Counted from the first letter of the stretch, positions 43,403-54,439 are shown. The stretch is DNA of 64,000 nucleotides from Pseudoalteromonas arabiensis (GCF_001550155.1 NZ_LRUF01000008.1:558001-622000); one strand, 5' to 3'. Numbers and translations are program-made. Notes: generated from the sequence alone by a model not told the origin.

Positions 43403-43837
43403 CTACCGGAGTACCATGTGCAATATTGGAAATGGTTTGCCCATATCATCTAAAGGCGAGCGTGAGGCGACTTTAAACCCCATATGCTGGTAAAAACCAA
43501 CTGCAAGTGGGTTTTGCTCATTAACATCAACTTTGTTGGCAGCTAATTGATCAACCGCATAGTTAAGAAGCGCTTTACCAACCCCTTTACCTCTTGCTGC
43601 ATCTAAAATGAACAACATTTCTATTTTGCATTCATGTACGCCAATGAAGCCCAAAATTGCCTTATGCTCATCCTTAATACACTTTAAAGTAACATGAGGA
43701 AAAGCTTGCTCAATGATGATCGGCTTAAAAAAGGCTATGTCGTCTTCTGTTATAAAATCATGTGTTGCTCGGACTGAATTTTCCCATACATCAAGTAGCT
43801 CTGGGTAATCTTCAGCGTTAGCACTATCTATTTTCAT
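43403..43837 (-). CDS. GNAT N-acetyltransferase, YjaB-like
   Basis: A 144-residue acetyltransferase. It matches the E. coli YjaB type closely: VWENSVRATHDFI near the N-terminus, IEMLFILDAARGKGVGKALL (acetyl-CoA loop), DVNEQNPLAVGFYQHMGFKV and SPLDDMGKPFPILHM at the end. The acceptor is unknown. It lies alone next to a REP cluster. Confidence 0.9.
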   Translation of the reverse strand: MKIDSANAEDYPELLDVWENSVRATHDFITEDDIAFFKPIIIEQAFPHVTLKCIKDEHKAILGFIGVHECKIEMLFILDAARGKGVGKALLNYAVDQLAANKVDVNEQNPLAVGFYQHMGFKVASRSPLDDMGKPFPILHMVLR

Positions 43838-43963
43838 TGTTTGCCATTTTATAGGAGCTATCCAGCCTTATGCTTCTCAGATGAAATAACAAAAGGATTC
43901 GTTAGTCGTTTTAGTTAATTACTCCATTAAAGCATGTGAAGGTCTTTGAAACAAATGAGTATT

Positions 43964-45922
43964 TTACACCTTAAACTTACCCACTAAATCAGTAAGTAAA
44001 TGTGATAACTGATTCAGCCGCTCACCATTATCACGCGCATTTTGAGCAATCTCACTCACATCATCGGCCGCATTTTTAATTTCGATAACATTACGATTAA
44101 TATCTTCAGCTACATGTTGCTGCTCTTCTGCTGCCGTCGCAATTTGGGTATTTAAATCACTGATATTGACGATTGATGCGGTTATTTCGCTAAATTGATG
44201 TTGTGCGGAATGGGCTAACTCAACTGTTTTATTTGTGCGGTTTAAACTGGTTGTCATTTCTTTTGACACTTGATCAGACATTTTCCGTAAGGTGTCTAAC
44301 TGGCTTGCTATTTCTTCTGTCGACTCTGAGGTTCTTTGTGACAAAGCACGTACTTCATCAGCGACTACCGCAAAACCGCGACCATGTTCCCCCGCTCTGG
44401 CAGCTTCAATAGCAGCATTCAATGCAAGCAAATTAGTTTGCTCTGCAATGCCTCTTATTACACTCAATATTGACATGATATTTTCATTTTCAGCGTCAAG
44501 CTGATTAATATCTTGAGTGGCTTTGGTTATTACCTCAGACAACGATACTACACTCTCTACCGTCTCTGAAATCACACTTTGACCAAGCTCTGAGGCATGC
44601 TGTGTTTGTGTTGCAAGCTCCGCAGCATTTGCACAACTTGCTGAGACTTCATTAGCGGTAGCCGCCATTTCATTAATAGCCGTTGCGGCCATTTCTAAAG
44701 CTTGTTGCTGCTGTGAAGTAGAACCCGATAATTGTCCTGCTTGTGTTGATGTTTGCGCTGACGTATCGCTTACATTATGCGCACATTCATTTATTTGTGT
44801 GACTAACTCTGAAATCAAACTCAAAAATAAATTGAAGCTATTGGCCAGCTTCCCAGTTTCATCACGCGTTTTAATAATTAACCGCTTGGTTAAATCTCCG
44901 CCGCCTTGTGATATTTCTGTCAACCCATCACTCACTTCGACAATAGGTGCAGAAATGAGTTTTGAAATATAGCTGGCTAACAAAATAAACACGGCAATTA
45001 AAATTGCACTAATGATCACAATGGTAATTGTCATCGTGTTAGCAGCGCTCATCACTTCAGACTTTTCAACTAAGCCAATGAATTTCCAGCCAAGCTTTTG
45101 AGACGTATAAATATTCGCCACATAATCAGTGCCTTCAAGATTAATTTCAAATTGGCCAGTGTTATTATTCGCTAACTGTTTATATTTACCTTCGTTAACC
45201 TCTGCCAATTGCTTAAAGCGATAATCAGCATGTTTAACATCAACCAAGACGTTACCACTGTCTTCAATAAGCATTAGATAACCGGTTTCACCTAATTTAA
45301 TATTAGCTATAATATCTGTAAGGCCTTGCAGAGATACGTCCATGCCCTGAACACCAATAAGCTGACTATTTTGTTTAATCGCTTTCACTGTTGATACAAT
45401 CACCATATCATCAGCGGCCCAATAATAAGCATTCGTTCTTACTGTGCTTCCATCAGCGGCTTTTGCAGCTTCGTACCATGGCCGTTTTCTAGGATCATAA
45501 TTAGCGGTTACTTCGCCTTCTGGCCATTGAATATATCCACCTTGCTCATTCCCCATGTAAATATAGGCAAGGCCTGGATGCGTATCACCAAAGTGATCAA
45601 ATAACGTATAAGCAGCTTGCTCTGTGTTACTGCCAGACATATGCGCAAGCTTAACTGCATTGGGCGATTGCATATGTGTTTTAACGTCTTGTTTAGCTTC
45701 TAAAATCGCGGGATGCGAAGCTAAATAATCTACATTTTTTTCAATCTCTGAAAAAAACATATTAATACCATTATCTACTTGCTTTGCTTCTCGTTCACTT
45801 AATTGGGCAAAACCATCTAATGCCTGTTGCCTTGTTTGTGTGATGACTAAAACAGCGATAATTATTAATGGTAAAACTATTGCGGATGCAAATGACAGCT
45901 TTAACTTCTTAGAGATATTCAT
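43964..45922 (-). CDS. Methyl-accepting chemotaxis protein (dCache type)
   Basis: A 652-residue chemoreceptor. Transmembrane helix 1 is near 9-28, followed by a periplasmic dCache_1 sensor ([42 protein letters not shown]), helix 2 near 298-318, HAMP, and a cytoplasmic coiled coil with the hairpin tip [20 protein letters not shown] and [16 protein letters not shown]. The dCache features suggest a small organic ligand; which one is unknown. It lies alone and should signal through CheA/CheW encoded elsewhere. Confidence 0.95.
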   Translation of the reverse strand: MNISKKLKLSFASAIVLPLIIIAVLVITQTRQQALDGFAQLSEREAKQVDNGINMFFSEIEKNVDYLASHPAILEAKQDVKTHMQSPNAVKLAHMSGSNTEQAAYTLFDHFGDTHPGLAYIYMGNEQGGYIQWPEGEVTANYDPRKRPWYEAAKAADGSTVRTNAYYWAADDMVIVSTVKAIKQNSQLIGVQGMDVSLQGLTDIIANIKLGETGYLMLIEDSGNVLVDVKHADYRFKQLAEVNEGKYKQLANNNTGQFEINLEGTDYVANIYTSQKLGWKFIGLVEKSEVMSAANTMTITIVIISAILIAVFILLASYISKLISAPIVEVSDGLTEISQGGGDLTKRLIIKTRDETGKLANSFNLFLSLISELVTQINECAHNVSDTSAQTSTQAGQLSGSTSQQQQALEMAATAINEMAATANEVSASCANAAELATQTQHASELGQSVISETVESVVSLSEVITKATQDINQLDAENENIMSILSVIRGIAEQTNLLALNAAIEAARAGEHGRGFAVVADEVRALSQRTSESTEEIASQLDTLRKMSDQVSKEMTTSLNRTNKTVELAHSAQHQFSEITASIVNISDLNTQIATAAEEQQHVAEDINRNVIEIKNAADDVSEIAQNARDNGERLNQLSHLLTDLVGKFKV

Positions 45923-46323
45923 GATTCAAACCCAATGTATGACTCACAAGAATATAGTGAGTATCTTTATATTCAGCAAGTTATTAGATTTAGATTTCAA
46001 TAAAATGAAGGGTACTGAATGAGTAGAGTAAAGACTGAAGAACTTGAGTATGACAGTTAGTTGACACAGAAATGAACTGTACTAAGTTTACCTATAGCAT
46101 TTAACATACTTTTAACAATCATGTTGAGTGCCATCCAACCAATATTGGCAGCATTTGCAGGATGCTAATGTGCTGCCTATTCTATTTTGGCTGTAAAACG
46201 AATTCATTTCTCCTCAAATTGTAATCAGGACTTTTGGACATATATTCAGTAATGCCAGATATATTTAGTTCGTTGATTGTCCACTACTATGTTTCCTAAG
46301 TTAAACATAATTGGAGAATAACT
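45923..46323. other. Intergenic region between mcp and the YHS gene
   Basis: About 400 bases with no supported gene. A short frame near 46082-46169 has a membrane-like C-terminus but no start and may be a decayed remnant. The region should hold both divergent promoters. Confidence 0.5.
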
Positions 46324-46791
46324 ATGAAACTTTACCACGCATTTAAAGGGATCGCTGCTGTCGCTCTTTTGAGTTTATCGTCTTTATCTTACGCTGGAAA
46401 TGACACCGAAACAGATGAAAATGGGGTCATTTTAGCGGGTCATGATGTCATCGCATATTTTAAGCAAAATAAACCTGTGTTAGGGAATGCTAAATATACA
46501 GCGGTATACAATGATGCGATTTACCGTTTTCAGTCTGCTAAAAATAGAGATATGTTTAATTCAAACCCAGAGAAATACGCACCTCAATACGGTGGTTTTT
46601 GTGCTTATGGCGTAACCTTCGGTAAAAAGTTTGATATTGATGGCAAAGCATTTGAAATCAAAGATGGAAAACTCTATGTAAATAAAAATATGGATGTGTA
46701 TAAAGCATGGGCTGAAAACATTCCTAAACACATTAAAGAAGCAAATGACCATTGGCCAGATGTTGAAAATGTAAGTGCTGATGACCTGTAA
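46324..46791 (+). CDS. YHS domain-containing exported protein
   Basis: A 155-residue periplasmic protein. Signal peptide MKLYHAFKGIAAVALLSLSSLSYA; the YHS-like domain reads GVILAGHDVIAYFKQNKPVL, then NRDMFNSNPEKYAPQYGGFC and AYGVTFGKKFDIDGKAFEI. The family occurs near metal and tellurite/copper-handling genes, and the motif may bind metal; function is not established. It is convergent with an AraC gene, seven bases away. Confidence 0.92.
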   Translation: MKLYHAFKGIAAVALLSLSSLSYAGNDTETDENGVILAGHDVIAYFKQNKPVLGNAKYTAVYNDAIYRFQSAKNRDMFNSNPEKYAPQYGGFCAYGVTFGKKFDIDGKAFEIKDGKLYVNKNMDVYKAWAENIPKHIKEANDHWPDVENVSADDL

Positions 46792-46798
46792 TTTATAG

Positions 46799-47716
46799 TT
46801 AGTGACCAACCATCGCACTTCTAACAGCACCAGGGGCTTCACCTTGGTGCTGTTTAAACGCTTTTCTAAAAGCGGCTTCTGTCTCGTAACCACTTAATTG
46901 CGCAATTTCTGCAATACTAATATCACTACAAATCAGCAAGTTACGGGCTTCTATTAAACGCCATTTAAGCAAATATTTCATCGGACTTAAGCCAACTAGC
47001 TTTGTGAACTTATCTGCAAAATTAGAACGACTCATTGAAGCTTTACTGGCAAGTGACGCTAAATTCCAAGCATATTCTGGTTGTTGATGAATTGCATTAA
47101 GTGCTTTACCTATACGATTATCAAACAACGCCACCAACATACCATTATTTAACTTGCCAGCTTCAACTTGCTCTCTGAGTATTTCTATAAACACCAAATT
47201 AGCGAGTTGATCGACTATGGTATAGCAGCCTGTGCGCCTTTGCTGTAACTCCACAATCATCATATCAATTAATTGCATTATTCTTGAATTACACGATGAA
47301 CTTGTAGCGGGAATGTGTAAAAACTCAGGTAAAGCATCTAAAAGTGGATTAACTAGGGTGTGATTAAACTGAAAAAAACCACAAACCATATTCGTTGTTT
47401 CACCCGCCCCCTTCGCAGGCTGATTGACTAATTTTTTTGCTGGTTTAATCGGTGAGCTCGATATTATGTGTTGATGATCTCTTGGAAAAACAACAAGATC
47501 TCTTTCATTCAATACAATAGTTTCACTCTCAAAATGCAGCCATGCTTGCCCTTTACCAATTAAATGAAATGGAATCCGGCGAGAGCCCGATGTATCAACA
47601 GCCCACGAGCCACAAAAATCGCCATTAACGTACACTTCAGCCCTCAAGGACATTCGTTCAAGTAACACACTAAGTGGATCAGGATCATTTAAATAAATAT
47701 TTGGACTTTCAGACAT
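46799..47716 (-). CDS. AraC family regulator with cupin domain
   Basis: A 305-residue regulator. An N-terminal cupin (SGSRRIPFHLIGKGQAWLHF, VFPRDHQHIISS) binds an unknown effector; the C-terminal HTH pair is WNLASLASKASMSRSNFADK and ISIAEIAQLSGYETEAAFRK, closed by GEAPGAVRSAM. This is the AraC_binding type seen near oxidoreductase genes. Start is placed at MSESPN (47716); a Met at 47737 and an open extension to 47857 exist, the latter overlapping grx. It is divergent from the glutaredoxin gene. Confidence 0.88.
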   Translation of the reverse strand: MSESPNIYLNDPDPLSVLLERMSLRAEVYVNGDFCGSWAVDTSGSRRIPFHLIGKGQAWLHFESETIVLNERDLVVFPRDHQHIISSSPIKPAKKLVNQPAKGAGETTNMVCGFFQFNHTLVNPLLDALPEFLHIPATSSSCNSRIMQLIDMMIVELQQRRTGCYTIVDQLANLVFIEILREQVEAGKLNNGMLVALFDNRIGKALNAIHQQPEYAWNLASLASKASMSRSNFADKFTKLVGLSPMKYLLKWRLIEARNLLICSDISIAEIAQLSGYETEAAFRKAFKQHQGEAPGAVRSAMVGH

Positions 47717-47797
47717 AATTTTAGCTACATGCAACATAGAGAAAAAATTAACACAGCTTAAACTAGCCACATCGGTTAAATCACTTAGGACTAACTC

Positions 47798-48037
47798 ATG
47801 GCTAAGATCAAAATGTACCACAAAGACTATTGCCCATACTGTCGAGCGGCAAAGCAACTGTTTAAAAAGTTAGGCTGGCAATACACAGCAATAGAAATCT
47901 CAGATAACGACCGACTTTTTCAAGAAATGGTTTCACTGAGTGGTCGTAGAACTGTCCCACAAATATTTATTAATGATGAACATATTGGTGGCTTTGATGA
48001 TTTTCAGCACTATGTTAAACAACTAAGCCATAGCTAG
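47798..48037 (+). CDS. grxC: Glutaredoxin (dithiol type)
   Basis: A 79-residue thiol-disulfide oxidoreductase with the active site CPYC (residues 12-15, in YHKDYCPYCRAA), TVPQIFIN and the glutathione-contact GGFDDFQ. It reduces protein disulfides and glutathione mixed disulfides. Length and motif are standard. It lies head-to-head with the AraC regulator. Confidence 0.95.
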   Translation: MAKIKMYHKDYCPYCRAAKQLFKKLGWQYTAIEISDNDRLFQEMVSLSGRRTVPQIFINDEHIGGFDDFQHYVKQLSHS

Positions 48038-48050
48038 ATTAGCTTTAGCA

Positions 48051-48106
48051 ATAGGAAAAGATACGCCTATAACAAGTAAAAGTTAGCTATTGATATCTTT
48101 TCCTAT
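48051..48106. repeat. 13-bp inverted repeat with a 30-base loop
   Basis: Perfect arms ATAGGAAAAGATA (48051-48063) and TATCTTTTCCTAT (48094-48106). The right arm lies within the last codons of the paiB-like gene, so this may act as a terminator for one or both convergent genes. Confidence 0.6.
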
Positions 48107-48706
48107 ACCAACTTCAGTTTTCAACATATATGATAATAGGCTTTGCGCATCAGGATGCTTATCTTTTTTTAACCCTGCTACAACACCTAGTTGATCAGCT
48201 ATTGATTTATGCTGGCCTAACTTTTCTTTTGCCTGAATTGAGTCAAGTTTGATTTTAATACCAATAATCCCGCGTAGTAGCTTCGCTTGATAGTCACCTG
48301 GCAGCAAACTTGTGTCGTTTAAAATACTCGGCTCGTATTGGCTAATTAACTCATCTAAGCAAACCAAGGTATTGTCGTCATCAAGGTATTCAACCTTGCC
48401 TTTTGCATGAACCGCAGTGTAATTCCAAGTCGATACAGCTGGCTTTTCAGCATACCAAGTGGGTGATATATAGCTATGCGGACCATTAAAAACTACTAAC
48501 ACATGCGTATCTTGTAAGCTTTTACCATGCTTGTTTGCCCGTGACACATGACCATATAAAGTACCAAACTCACCTTCATCGGGTTTATACACCAATGGCA
48601 AATGTGTGGCTTCAAATTCACTATCTATCATCAGCGCAAAGCTATAGGTTTTTATAAATTGTGAAACTCGCTCTGGCGTCATTTTCCACTTGTTGGGTGT
48701 GTGCAT
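48083..48706 (-). CDS. paiB: FMN-binding negative regulator, PaiB family
   Basis: A 207-residue flavin-split-barrel protein. Family landmarks: THLPLVYKPDEGEFGTLYGH, VSRANKH, VVFNGPHSYISPTWYAEKPA and VSTWNYTAVHAKGKV, then LLRGIIGIKIKLDSIQAKEKLG near the C-terminus. B. subtilis PaiB is linked to repression of sporulation and protease genes; in Gram-negatives the role is unknown and FMN-dependent redox chemistry is possible. No paiA is adjacent. Confidence 0.93.
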   Translation of the reverse strand: MHTPNKWKMTPERVSQFIKTYSFALMIDSEFEATHLPLVYKPDEGEFGTLYGHVSRANKHGKSLQDTHVLVVFNGPHSYISPTWYAEKPAVSTWNYTAVHAKGKVEYLDDDNTLVCLDELISQYEPSILNDTSLLPGDYQAKLLRGIIGIKIKLDSIQAKEKLGQHKSIADQLGVVAGLKKDKHPDAQSLLSYMLKTEVGIGKDINS

Positions 48707-48875
48707 GCTTTTCTCATATTATTAAAATTGCTCAGATTGTTTGAATCTATCATTGTAATTGATAAAGAATTTTCTACTAGCCTTTACCCGCTACTTCAAT
48801 CACAAATGATGCCGTGTCCTTTAACCAGTTCGAAAAATTAACAAATCAAAACACCTTTAAGTTAGAGTAAAGCAA

Positions 48876-48900
48876 CTAAATGATAATTGTTTGCATTAGC
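48876..48900 (+). promoter_or_regulatory. Putative overlapping Fur boxes of the siderophore operon
   Basis: Two overlapping 19-base windows match the Fur consensus at 12 (48876-48894) and 13 (48882-48900) positions, including an exact TGATAAT half site, about 120 bases upstream of the decarboxylase start. Confidence 0.6.
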
Positions 48901-49019
48901 GTTTGATGCATGATACCTTCCTACTTATCGGTACAGGGTGTTGCGGATTTTAATTAATTAGAGACAGAAAAAGCTCTTCTGGTCTCTTGGTTACTTAATC
49001 AATGTTAAAGGATATACAT

Positions 49020-50579
49020 ATGGAAAATTTTAAACCACCGCAATATCAATGGATTAATGATTCTAACTATCAAACTAAACCCAAACAAACTGCTGCCCCA
49101 CTTTTTGGTGTTTCACCAATGGAGGATTACGCACAATTAATACAATTGGGTATAAGCACCCTCAGCGAGCGTATTAAAGAAGTTAATTCTCCTACCAGTG
49201 GAGTACAACCTGCACAGTTACAAGAAGAATTTGCAGCCATTGATCTAAACACACCTTTAAGTGACATAAATCAAGTCCTCGAAGAGCTAGATCACCTTTA
49301 TTTAAAACACGCGATATACTTCCATCATCAAGATTACCTTGCTCACTTAAATTGCCCAGTTATGCTTACATCGCTGCTGGCGGAGTTGTTTAGCTCTTCG
49401 ATAAACACCGCTGTTGAAACATGGGATCAAAGTGCAGGCGCAACACTTATAGAACAAAAAGTGATTGATTGGACATGCCAAAGAATCGGTTACGATGAGG
49501 GCGCAGACGGCGTGTTTACTACTGGCGGAACCCAGTCAAATTTAATGGCATTATTACTTGCACGTGAGTTGGCAGGCAAATTAGAACCACACAGCCATAC
49601 AAATATTACTTCTGGCTTAAGCAGTAATGCACATCGTTATCGAATTCTTTGTTCTGAATATAGCCATTTTAGTATTCAAAAGGCAGCGGCATTATTGGGT
49701 CTTGGTCATGATGCTGTTATCAGTGTTGCGTGTGATAAAAATCGCTGTATTGATACCCATAGCCTCGAAAACACATTAAATGAACTCCAAAGAGCACATT
49801 TATTACCAATTGCGGTAATCGCCACGGCTGGTACAACAGATTTTGGCGCAATCGACCCGATAGCAAGCATTGCTCATTTATGTAAAGAGCATAACTGTTA
49901 TTTACATGTAGATGCTGCTTATGGCGGCGCTTTATTAGTGTCACAACATCATAATGAACGATTGTCAGGCATTGATTTAGCTGACTCTGTCAGTATTGAT
50001 TTTCACAAAACATTTTTCCAGCCAGTATGCTGCTCTGCCCTATTGGTTAAAGACAAGCGGTTATTGAGCTTTCTAACTTATCACGCCGATTACCTCAATC
50101 CAAAGGCTCAAGCACAAGCCGGCGTTCCTGATTTAATAAATAAAAGCTTACAAACAACGCGCCGATTCGATGCGTTAAAGCTCTGGTTAAGCTTAAGAAC
50201 AGAAGGGCCTGACGCGATTGGTGCCATGTTCGATACCTTGCTTGAAAAAACACAACAGGTATACCAACGCTTAACGCGTCATAGCCAGTTACAAGCTGCA
50301 CAAGTTCCATCACTCACTACACTCGTATTTCGATTTAACGATAGCGCCTTGAGCCAAACTCAGCTTGATGAATGCAACCGCACTATTCGCAGGGCCTTAG
50401 CTCAGAGTAGCCGTGCCATGATTGCAGCAACAAAAGTGAACAATGTTCAGTATTTAAAATTCACTTTATTGAACCCTCACGCATCGATAGACAGCATAGA
50501 CGAGGTATTGAATGAAATTTGCAAAATTGGCGAACAATATGTGATCGACTGCAAAAGCAAACAATTGTGCACAGCTTAA
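49020..50579 (+). CDS. desA: PLP-dependent lysine (diamine-forming) decarboxylase of siderophore synthesis
   Basis: A 519-residue group II PLP decarboxylase. It has TTGGTQSNLMALLLA, HVDAAYGGAL with the PLP-binding Asp, and the PLP lysine Lys330 in SVSIDFHKTFFQPVCC. In des- and bib-type loci this enzyme makes cadaverine from lysine, the first step of desferrioxamine or bisucaberin synthesis; ornithine to putrescine is the alternative. The start at MENFKP has AAAGGA nine bases upstream. A Fur-like site precedes it. The next gene follows after 10 bases, and the genes run as one operon. Confidence 0.92.
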   Translation: MENFKPPQYQWINDSNYQTKPKQTAAPLFGVSPMEDYAQLIQLGISTLSERIKEVNSPTSGVQPAQLQEEFAAIDLNTPLSDINQVLEELDHLYLKHAIYFHHQDYLAHLNCPVMLTSLLAELFSSSINTAVETWDQSAGATLIEQKVIDWTCQRIGYDEGADGVFTTGGTQSNLMALLLARELAGKLEPHSHTNITSGLSSNAHRYRILCSEYSHFSIQKAAALLGLGHDAVISVACDKNRCIDTHSLENTLNELQRAHLLPIAVIATAGTTDFGAIDPIASIAHLCKEHNCYLHVDAAYGGALLVSQHHNERLSGIDLADSVSIDFHKTFFQPVCCSALLVKDKRLLSFLTYHADYLNPKAQAQAGVPDLINKSLQTTRRFDALKLWLSLRTEGPDAIGAMFDTLLEKTQQVYQRLTRHSQLQAAQVPSLTTLVFRFNDSALSQTQLDECNRTIRRALAQSSRAMIAATKVNNVQYLKFTLLNPHASIDSIDEVLNEICKIGEQYVIDCKSKQLCTA

Positions 50580-50589
50580 GGAAAAGACA

Positions 50590-51927
50590 ATGAAACCAGA
50601 AATTTATGATTTAATCGGAATAGGTGTAGGCCCGTTTAATTTAAGCTTAGCAGCGCTTTCTTCGCCACTTTCAGACTTGAAGACGCTATTTGTTGACAGT
50701 CGCCCTAAATTTGATTGGCATCCAGGTATGTTATTAGACTCTGCGAGTCTGCAAACCCCTTTTATGTCAGATTTAGTGACGATGGCAGACCCAACAAGTC
50801 AGTTCAGTTACTTAAATTTTGCCAAGCAGACTGGTAAATTGTATTCGTTTTATATTCGCGAAAACTTTTTTTTACCGCGACAAGAATATAATCAGTATTG
50901 CCAGTGGGTGTGCCGCCAGTTAAATAATCTCAAGTTTAATTTTCACGTAGAAAACCTCGAATACGAGCAACAGCTCGACTGTTACCGAGTCTCTGGCAAA
51001 GATAAAGTAACTGGCAAGGTACAAGATTTATATTGTAAACATTTAGTGCTTGGTACCGGTACTCAACCTTGGCTACCTGAATTTTGCCCGACAGATAAGC
51101 ACATAACTCACTCTTCACAGTACCTTAATAACAAAGCAATGTTACAAAGCAAGTCTGACATTACTATTGTTGGCAGTGGTCAGAGTGCAGCAGAGATTTT
51201 CCATGATTTACTGCTAGATATTGATAAATTTGGTTATCAATTACGCTGGTTGACGCGTTCACCGCGGTTCTTTCCTTTAGAGTACACCAAGCTTACTCTG
51301 GAAATGACATCGCCTGAGTATATTGATTATTTTCATAATTTACCAAGTGCGAAGCGACAACAACTTATCCACTCGCAAAAGTCGCTTTATAAAGGAATTA
51401 ATTCAGAGCTCATTAACGATATTTACGATTTGCTCTATCAAAAGAAACTGAATTGCGATTTCTCAGCCGAGCTTTTGACGAATACCTCATTAACGAACAT
51501 TAAACAAGAAGGCCAAAAACTTGCCCTCTCATGCCTACATAACGAGCTAGAGCAAGATTTTAGCTTTAACACTAATGCACTTGTAATGGCGACAGGCTAT
51601 CAATATCAGTTACCCACCTTCATTGAACCATTACGGCATAAATTAAACTTCGATGAGAACGGCGAGTTACAAGTAAAACGTAACTATAACATTGATGAGC
51701 AGGGTCGCATTTTTGCACAAAACCTAGGCCTTAACAGCCATGGATTAACAGTGCCAGATCTCGGAATGGTGTGTTATCGCAATGCCATCATATTAAAGCA
51801 AGTATTAGGTAAAGCGCCTTATAGCATTGAAGAACGCATCGCCTTCCAACAGTTTGGCATTCCTAAAACAGAGAGCTTTGCGCCCTCACATAGTAAAACA
51901 GCTTCAATGTCACAGGAGGCTATGTGA
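50590..51927 (+). CDS. desB: Diamine/lysine N6-hydroxylase (siderophore monooxygenase)
   Basis: A 445-residue flavin N-hydroxylating monooxygenase of the IucD/PvdA/SidA family. FAD motif GIGVGPFNLSLA (10-21), substrate region WHPGMLLDSASLQTPFMSDL (44-63), NADPH motif GSGQSAAE (195-202) and ATGYQYQLP in the C-terminal part. In this setting it hydroxylates cadaverine (or putrescine) to the N-hydroxy diamine, using NADPH, FAD and oxygen. Its TGA overlaps the GTG start of the acyltransferase gene (GTGA), a sign of tight coupling. Confidence 0.95.
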   Translation: MKPEIYDLIGIGVGPFNLSLAALSSPLSDLKTLFVDSRPKFDWHPGMLLDSASLQTPFMSDLVTMADPTSQFSYLNFAKQTGKLYSFYIRENFFLPRQEYNQYCQWVCRQLNNLKFNFHVENLEYEQQLDCYRVSGKDKVTGKVQDLYCKHLVLGTGTQPWLPEFCPTDKHITHSSQYLNNKAMLQSKSDITIVGSGQSAAEIFHDLLLDIDKFGYQLRWLTRSPRFFPLEYTKLTLEMTSPEYIDYFHNLPSAKRQQLIHSQKSLYKGINSELINDIYDLLYQKKLNCDFSAELLTNTSLTNIKQEGQKLALSCLHNELEQDFSFNTNALVMATGYQYQLPTFIEPLRHKLNFDENGELQVKRNYNIDEQGRIFAQNLGLNSHGLTVPDLGMVCYRNAIILKQVLGKAPYSIEERIAFQQFGIPKTESFAPSHSKTASMSQEAM

Positions 51928-52529
51928 GCAACTGTAACCACGCAGAGGTCAGTAAAAGCTTCGCTAGCCAGTGCCAAGCAATAATAAACACGGACGCCTT
52001 TGTTATTGATGACTTTCGTTTTTACATTTACCAAGCACAGAAGCACTTTCCCTTATTAAATAGCTGGCTGGCTCAAGATTATGCCCACTTTTGGGGAATG
52101 CAAAATATGAATGCAGAGCAACGCCAAAGTGAACTTGCTCCCGCACCTCATAAACTAGCACTTATAGCTTATCAAGATGCGATTCCTGCTTTTTTTATTG
52201 AATTGTATGACCCGCAGTTTGACGAAATCGGTAAACATTTTGAAAACCAATCTGGTGATTGTGGGATGCACCTTTTACTTGCCCCCGTAATCACCCCGCA
52301 AAGTGGTTTTAGTCGGCGTGCTATTACAGCAACAGCAAAACTCATCTTATCTCAATTAGGTTTTACTCGATTAGTTGTTGAGCCTGACATTAACAATCAA
52401 AAAATACATAAGCTAAATAAAAAAATAGGCATTCAGAGCAGTCATATCGTTCGCCTTACAAACAAAGATGCATGGCTAGGTTTTGCTGATCTAGCAAGCT
52501 TTGAAGCAGCTACAACACAAGGAGACTAA
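51924..52529 (+). CDS. desC: Siderophore acyltransferase (N-hydroxydiamine acyl/succinyl-transferase)
   Basis: A 201-residue GNAT-fold acyltransferase of the IucB/DesC group: [46 protein letters not shown] and [10 protein letters not shown], then [18 protein letters not shown]. It transfers an acyl group, most likely succinyl from succinyl-CoA, onto the N-hydroxy amine. It starts at GTG, with AGGAGG four bases before, overlapping the desB stop. The stand-alone form contrasts with the fused acyltransferase-synthetase of bisucaberin bib loci. Confidence 0.92.
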   Translation: MSNCNHAEVSKSFASQCQAIINTDAFVIDDFRFYIYQAQKHFPLLNSWLAQDYAHFWGMQNMNAEQRQSELAPAPHKLALIAYQDAIPAFFIELYDPQFDEIGKHFENQSGDCGMHLLLAPVITPQSGFSRRAITATAKLILSQLGFTRLVVEPDINNQKIHKLNKKIGIQSSHIVRLTNKDAWLGFADLASFEAATTQGD

Positions 52530-52531
52530 TT

Positions 52532-54394
52532 ATGGAAATCATTAAAAATTCATTCCCTCAACATTTATCTGAATCTTTATGGCAAGGTGCTAATCAACAT
52601 TTAGTCGCCAAAATACTGTGTGAGTTTAGTCATGAAAAACTAATAAAACCTATTGCAGCAAAAGAAGATAGAAAACAAACATTGCAGCAATTTCAGTTAT
52701 TATTAGAAAGCAACCAAGGGCTTTTAAGTTATGACTTTAGTGCTCGCCACTATCAACTAGATCACCTACATATTCAGCCAGAATCAATTGTCTGCAAACT
52801 AGATGGCATTAACCAAGATTTAGATGCAGTAACGCTCATTATTGCCCTAAAAGATCGTTTAGGTATTACTGATAGCCTCTTACCAACTTATTTAGAGGAA
52901 ATCACCAGCACGTTATACAGTAAAGCATTTAAATTGCTTCACCAAAATAAACCCGTTTCAGAGCTGGTACATTGCGATTATCAACAAATTGAAGCGGCCA
53001 TGACCGAAGGTCACCCAGTATTTGTCGCTAACAATGGTCGTATTGGCTTTGATATGGATGACTGCCACACTTTTACACCTGAAAGTGGTCAAGCAATGAA
53101 ATTAGTCTGGTTAGCTGTTGCGCGGGTAAACACAAGCCTAGCAATGATTAAAGAGCTTAATTACGAGCATTTTATTGAAAGTGAATTAGGCAGCCAGCAA
53201 GTTGCAGCATTTAACAACATAATTGCTGAGCATGGTAAAAAAGCTGAAGACTATTACTTTATGCCTGTGCATCCTTGGCAATGGCGCGAAAAAATTAGCC
53301 GAATTTTTGCTGCTGATCTTGCTCGTAAGCAACTTGTTTATCTTGGTCACAGTGAAGATGACTATCAGGTACAACAGTCGATTCGCACATTCTTCAACTT
53401 AGATAACAACAAGCGTTGCTACGTCAAAACCGCATTGTCTATATTGAACATGGGCTTTATGCGCGGGTTATCTCCTTATTACATGAGCCGAACGCCCGAA
53501 ATAAACACCTTTGTTGCTGAGCTTGTGAACAGCGACCCATACTTTGCTAAAAAACGCTTTGTCGTTTTAAGAGAAACCGTCGCAATTGGTTATCACCATA
53601 AATATTACGAGCAAGCATTAGAAAAAGACACGCCTTATAAAAAAATGCTCAGTGCACTTTGGCGAGAAAGCCCTTTCAGTTTAACGTATCAGGGAGAACC
53701 GTTAGTTAAAGAAAACCAACAACTTTTGACATTGGCCGCCTTGCTACATCAAGACAGCCAACAAAAGAGCTTGCTTGTTGAACTCATTAATACCTCTCAA
53801 CTCACAGCAACTGAGTGGATAAGCAAATTGCTGGATCTTTATTTACAGCCTCTATTACATGCGTTCTTTGCGTATGATTTAGTGTTTATGCCCCATGGTG
53901 AAAACCTAATCCTTGTTTTAGAAGAACACCAACCAGTTACTATTTTAATGAAAGATATTGGCGAAGAAGTCGCAATTCTAAACGGCAATTCACCTTTACC
54001 AGGTCATGTCGCTGACTTAGCGGTGAGCCTAGAAGAGGACATGAAATTAAATTATATACTGCTAGATATTTTCGACTGTATCTTCCGCTTTATCGTACCG
54101 CAGCTTGATGCGCAAAATTGTTTAACTGAACATGATTTTTGGCAATTAGTCGCTGATAAAGTTTATCAGTATCAGCATGAAAACCCGCAATTTTCCGAAA
54201 AATACACACGTTACAACTTATTTAAGGCTCGCTTTACGCGCACCTGCTTAAACCGCATTCAATTGAATAATAATCAGCAGATGATTGACCTTGAAGATAG
54301 AGAGAAAAATCTCCGTTTTGCTGGGGATATCAAAAATCCACTGCATGATTTTGCCACTCGTCATGACTTTCAACATGACACAACAATGGCCTAA
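52532..54394 (+). CDS. desD: NRPS-independent siderophore (NIS) synthetase, IucA/IucC family
   Basis: A 620-residue ATP-dependent synthetase. Landmarks: [33 protein letters not shown] (HPWQW), [20 protein letters not shown] and [19 protein letters not shown] with a C-terminal FhuF-like domain region. It condenses N-hydroxy-N-succinyl-diamine units through amide bonds and macrocyclises them, as DesD, PubC and the bisucaberin synthetases do. It is two bases after desC. Ring size (dimer or trimer) cannot be read from sequence by eye. Confidence 0.94.
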   Translation: MEIIKNSFPQHLSESLWQGANQHLVAKILCEFSHEKLIKPIAAKEDRKQTLQQFQLLLESNQGLLSYDFSARHYQLDHLHIQPESIVCKLDGINQDLDAVTLIIALKDRLGITDSLLPTYLEEITSTLYSKAFKLLHQNKPVSELVHCDYQQIEAAMTEGHPVFVANNGRIGFDMDDCHTFTPESGQAMKLVWLAVARVNTSLAMIKELNYEHFIESELGSQQVAAFNNIIAEHGKKAEDYYFMPVHPWQWREKISRIFAADLARKQLVYLGHSEDDYQVQQSIRTFFNLDNNKRCYVKTALSILNMGFMRGLSPYYMSRTPEINTFVAELVNSDPYFAKKRFVVLRETVAIGYHHKYYEQALEKDTPYKKMLSALWRESPFSLTYQGEPLVKENQQLLTLAALLHQDSQQKSLLVELINTSQLTATEWISKLLDLYLQPLLHAFFAYDLVFMPHGENLILVLEEHQPVTILMKDIGEEVAILNGNSPLPGHVADLAVSLEEDMKLNYILLDIFDCIFRFIVPQLDAQNCLTEHDFWQLVADKVYQYQHENPQFSEKYTRYNLFKARFTRTCLNRIQLNNNQQMIDLEDREKNLRFAGDIKNPLHDFATRHDFQHDTTMA

Positions 54395-54439
54395 GCATAG
54401 GCCTCACTATTTATAGACGTAATAGGACTACGGATAAAA

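Noticed and set aside
46082..46169. Short membrane-like frame before the YHS gene
   Set aside because: No start codon or ribosome site; at best a remnant.
47717..47857. Extension of the AraC frame over the glutaredoxin start
   Set aside because: The extra residues do not look like protein and overlap a well-supported gene.
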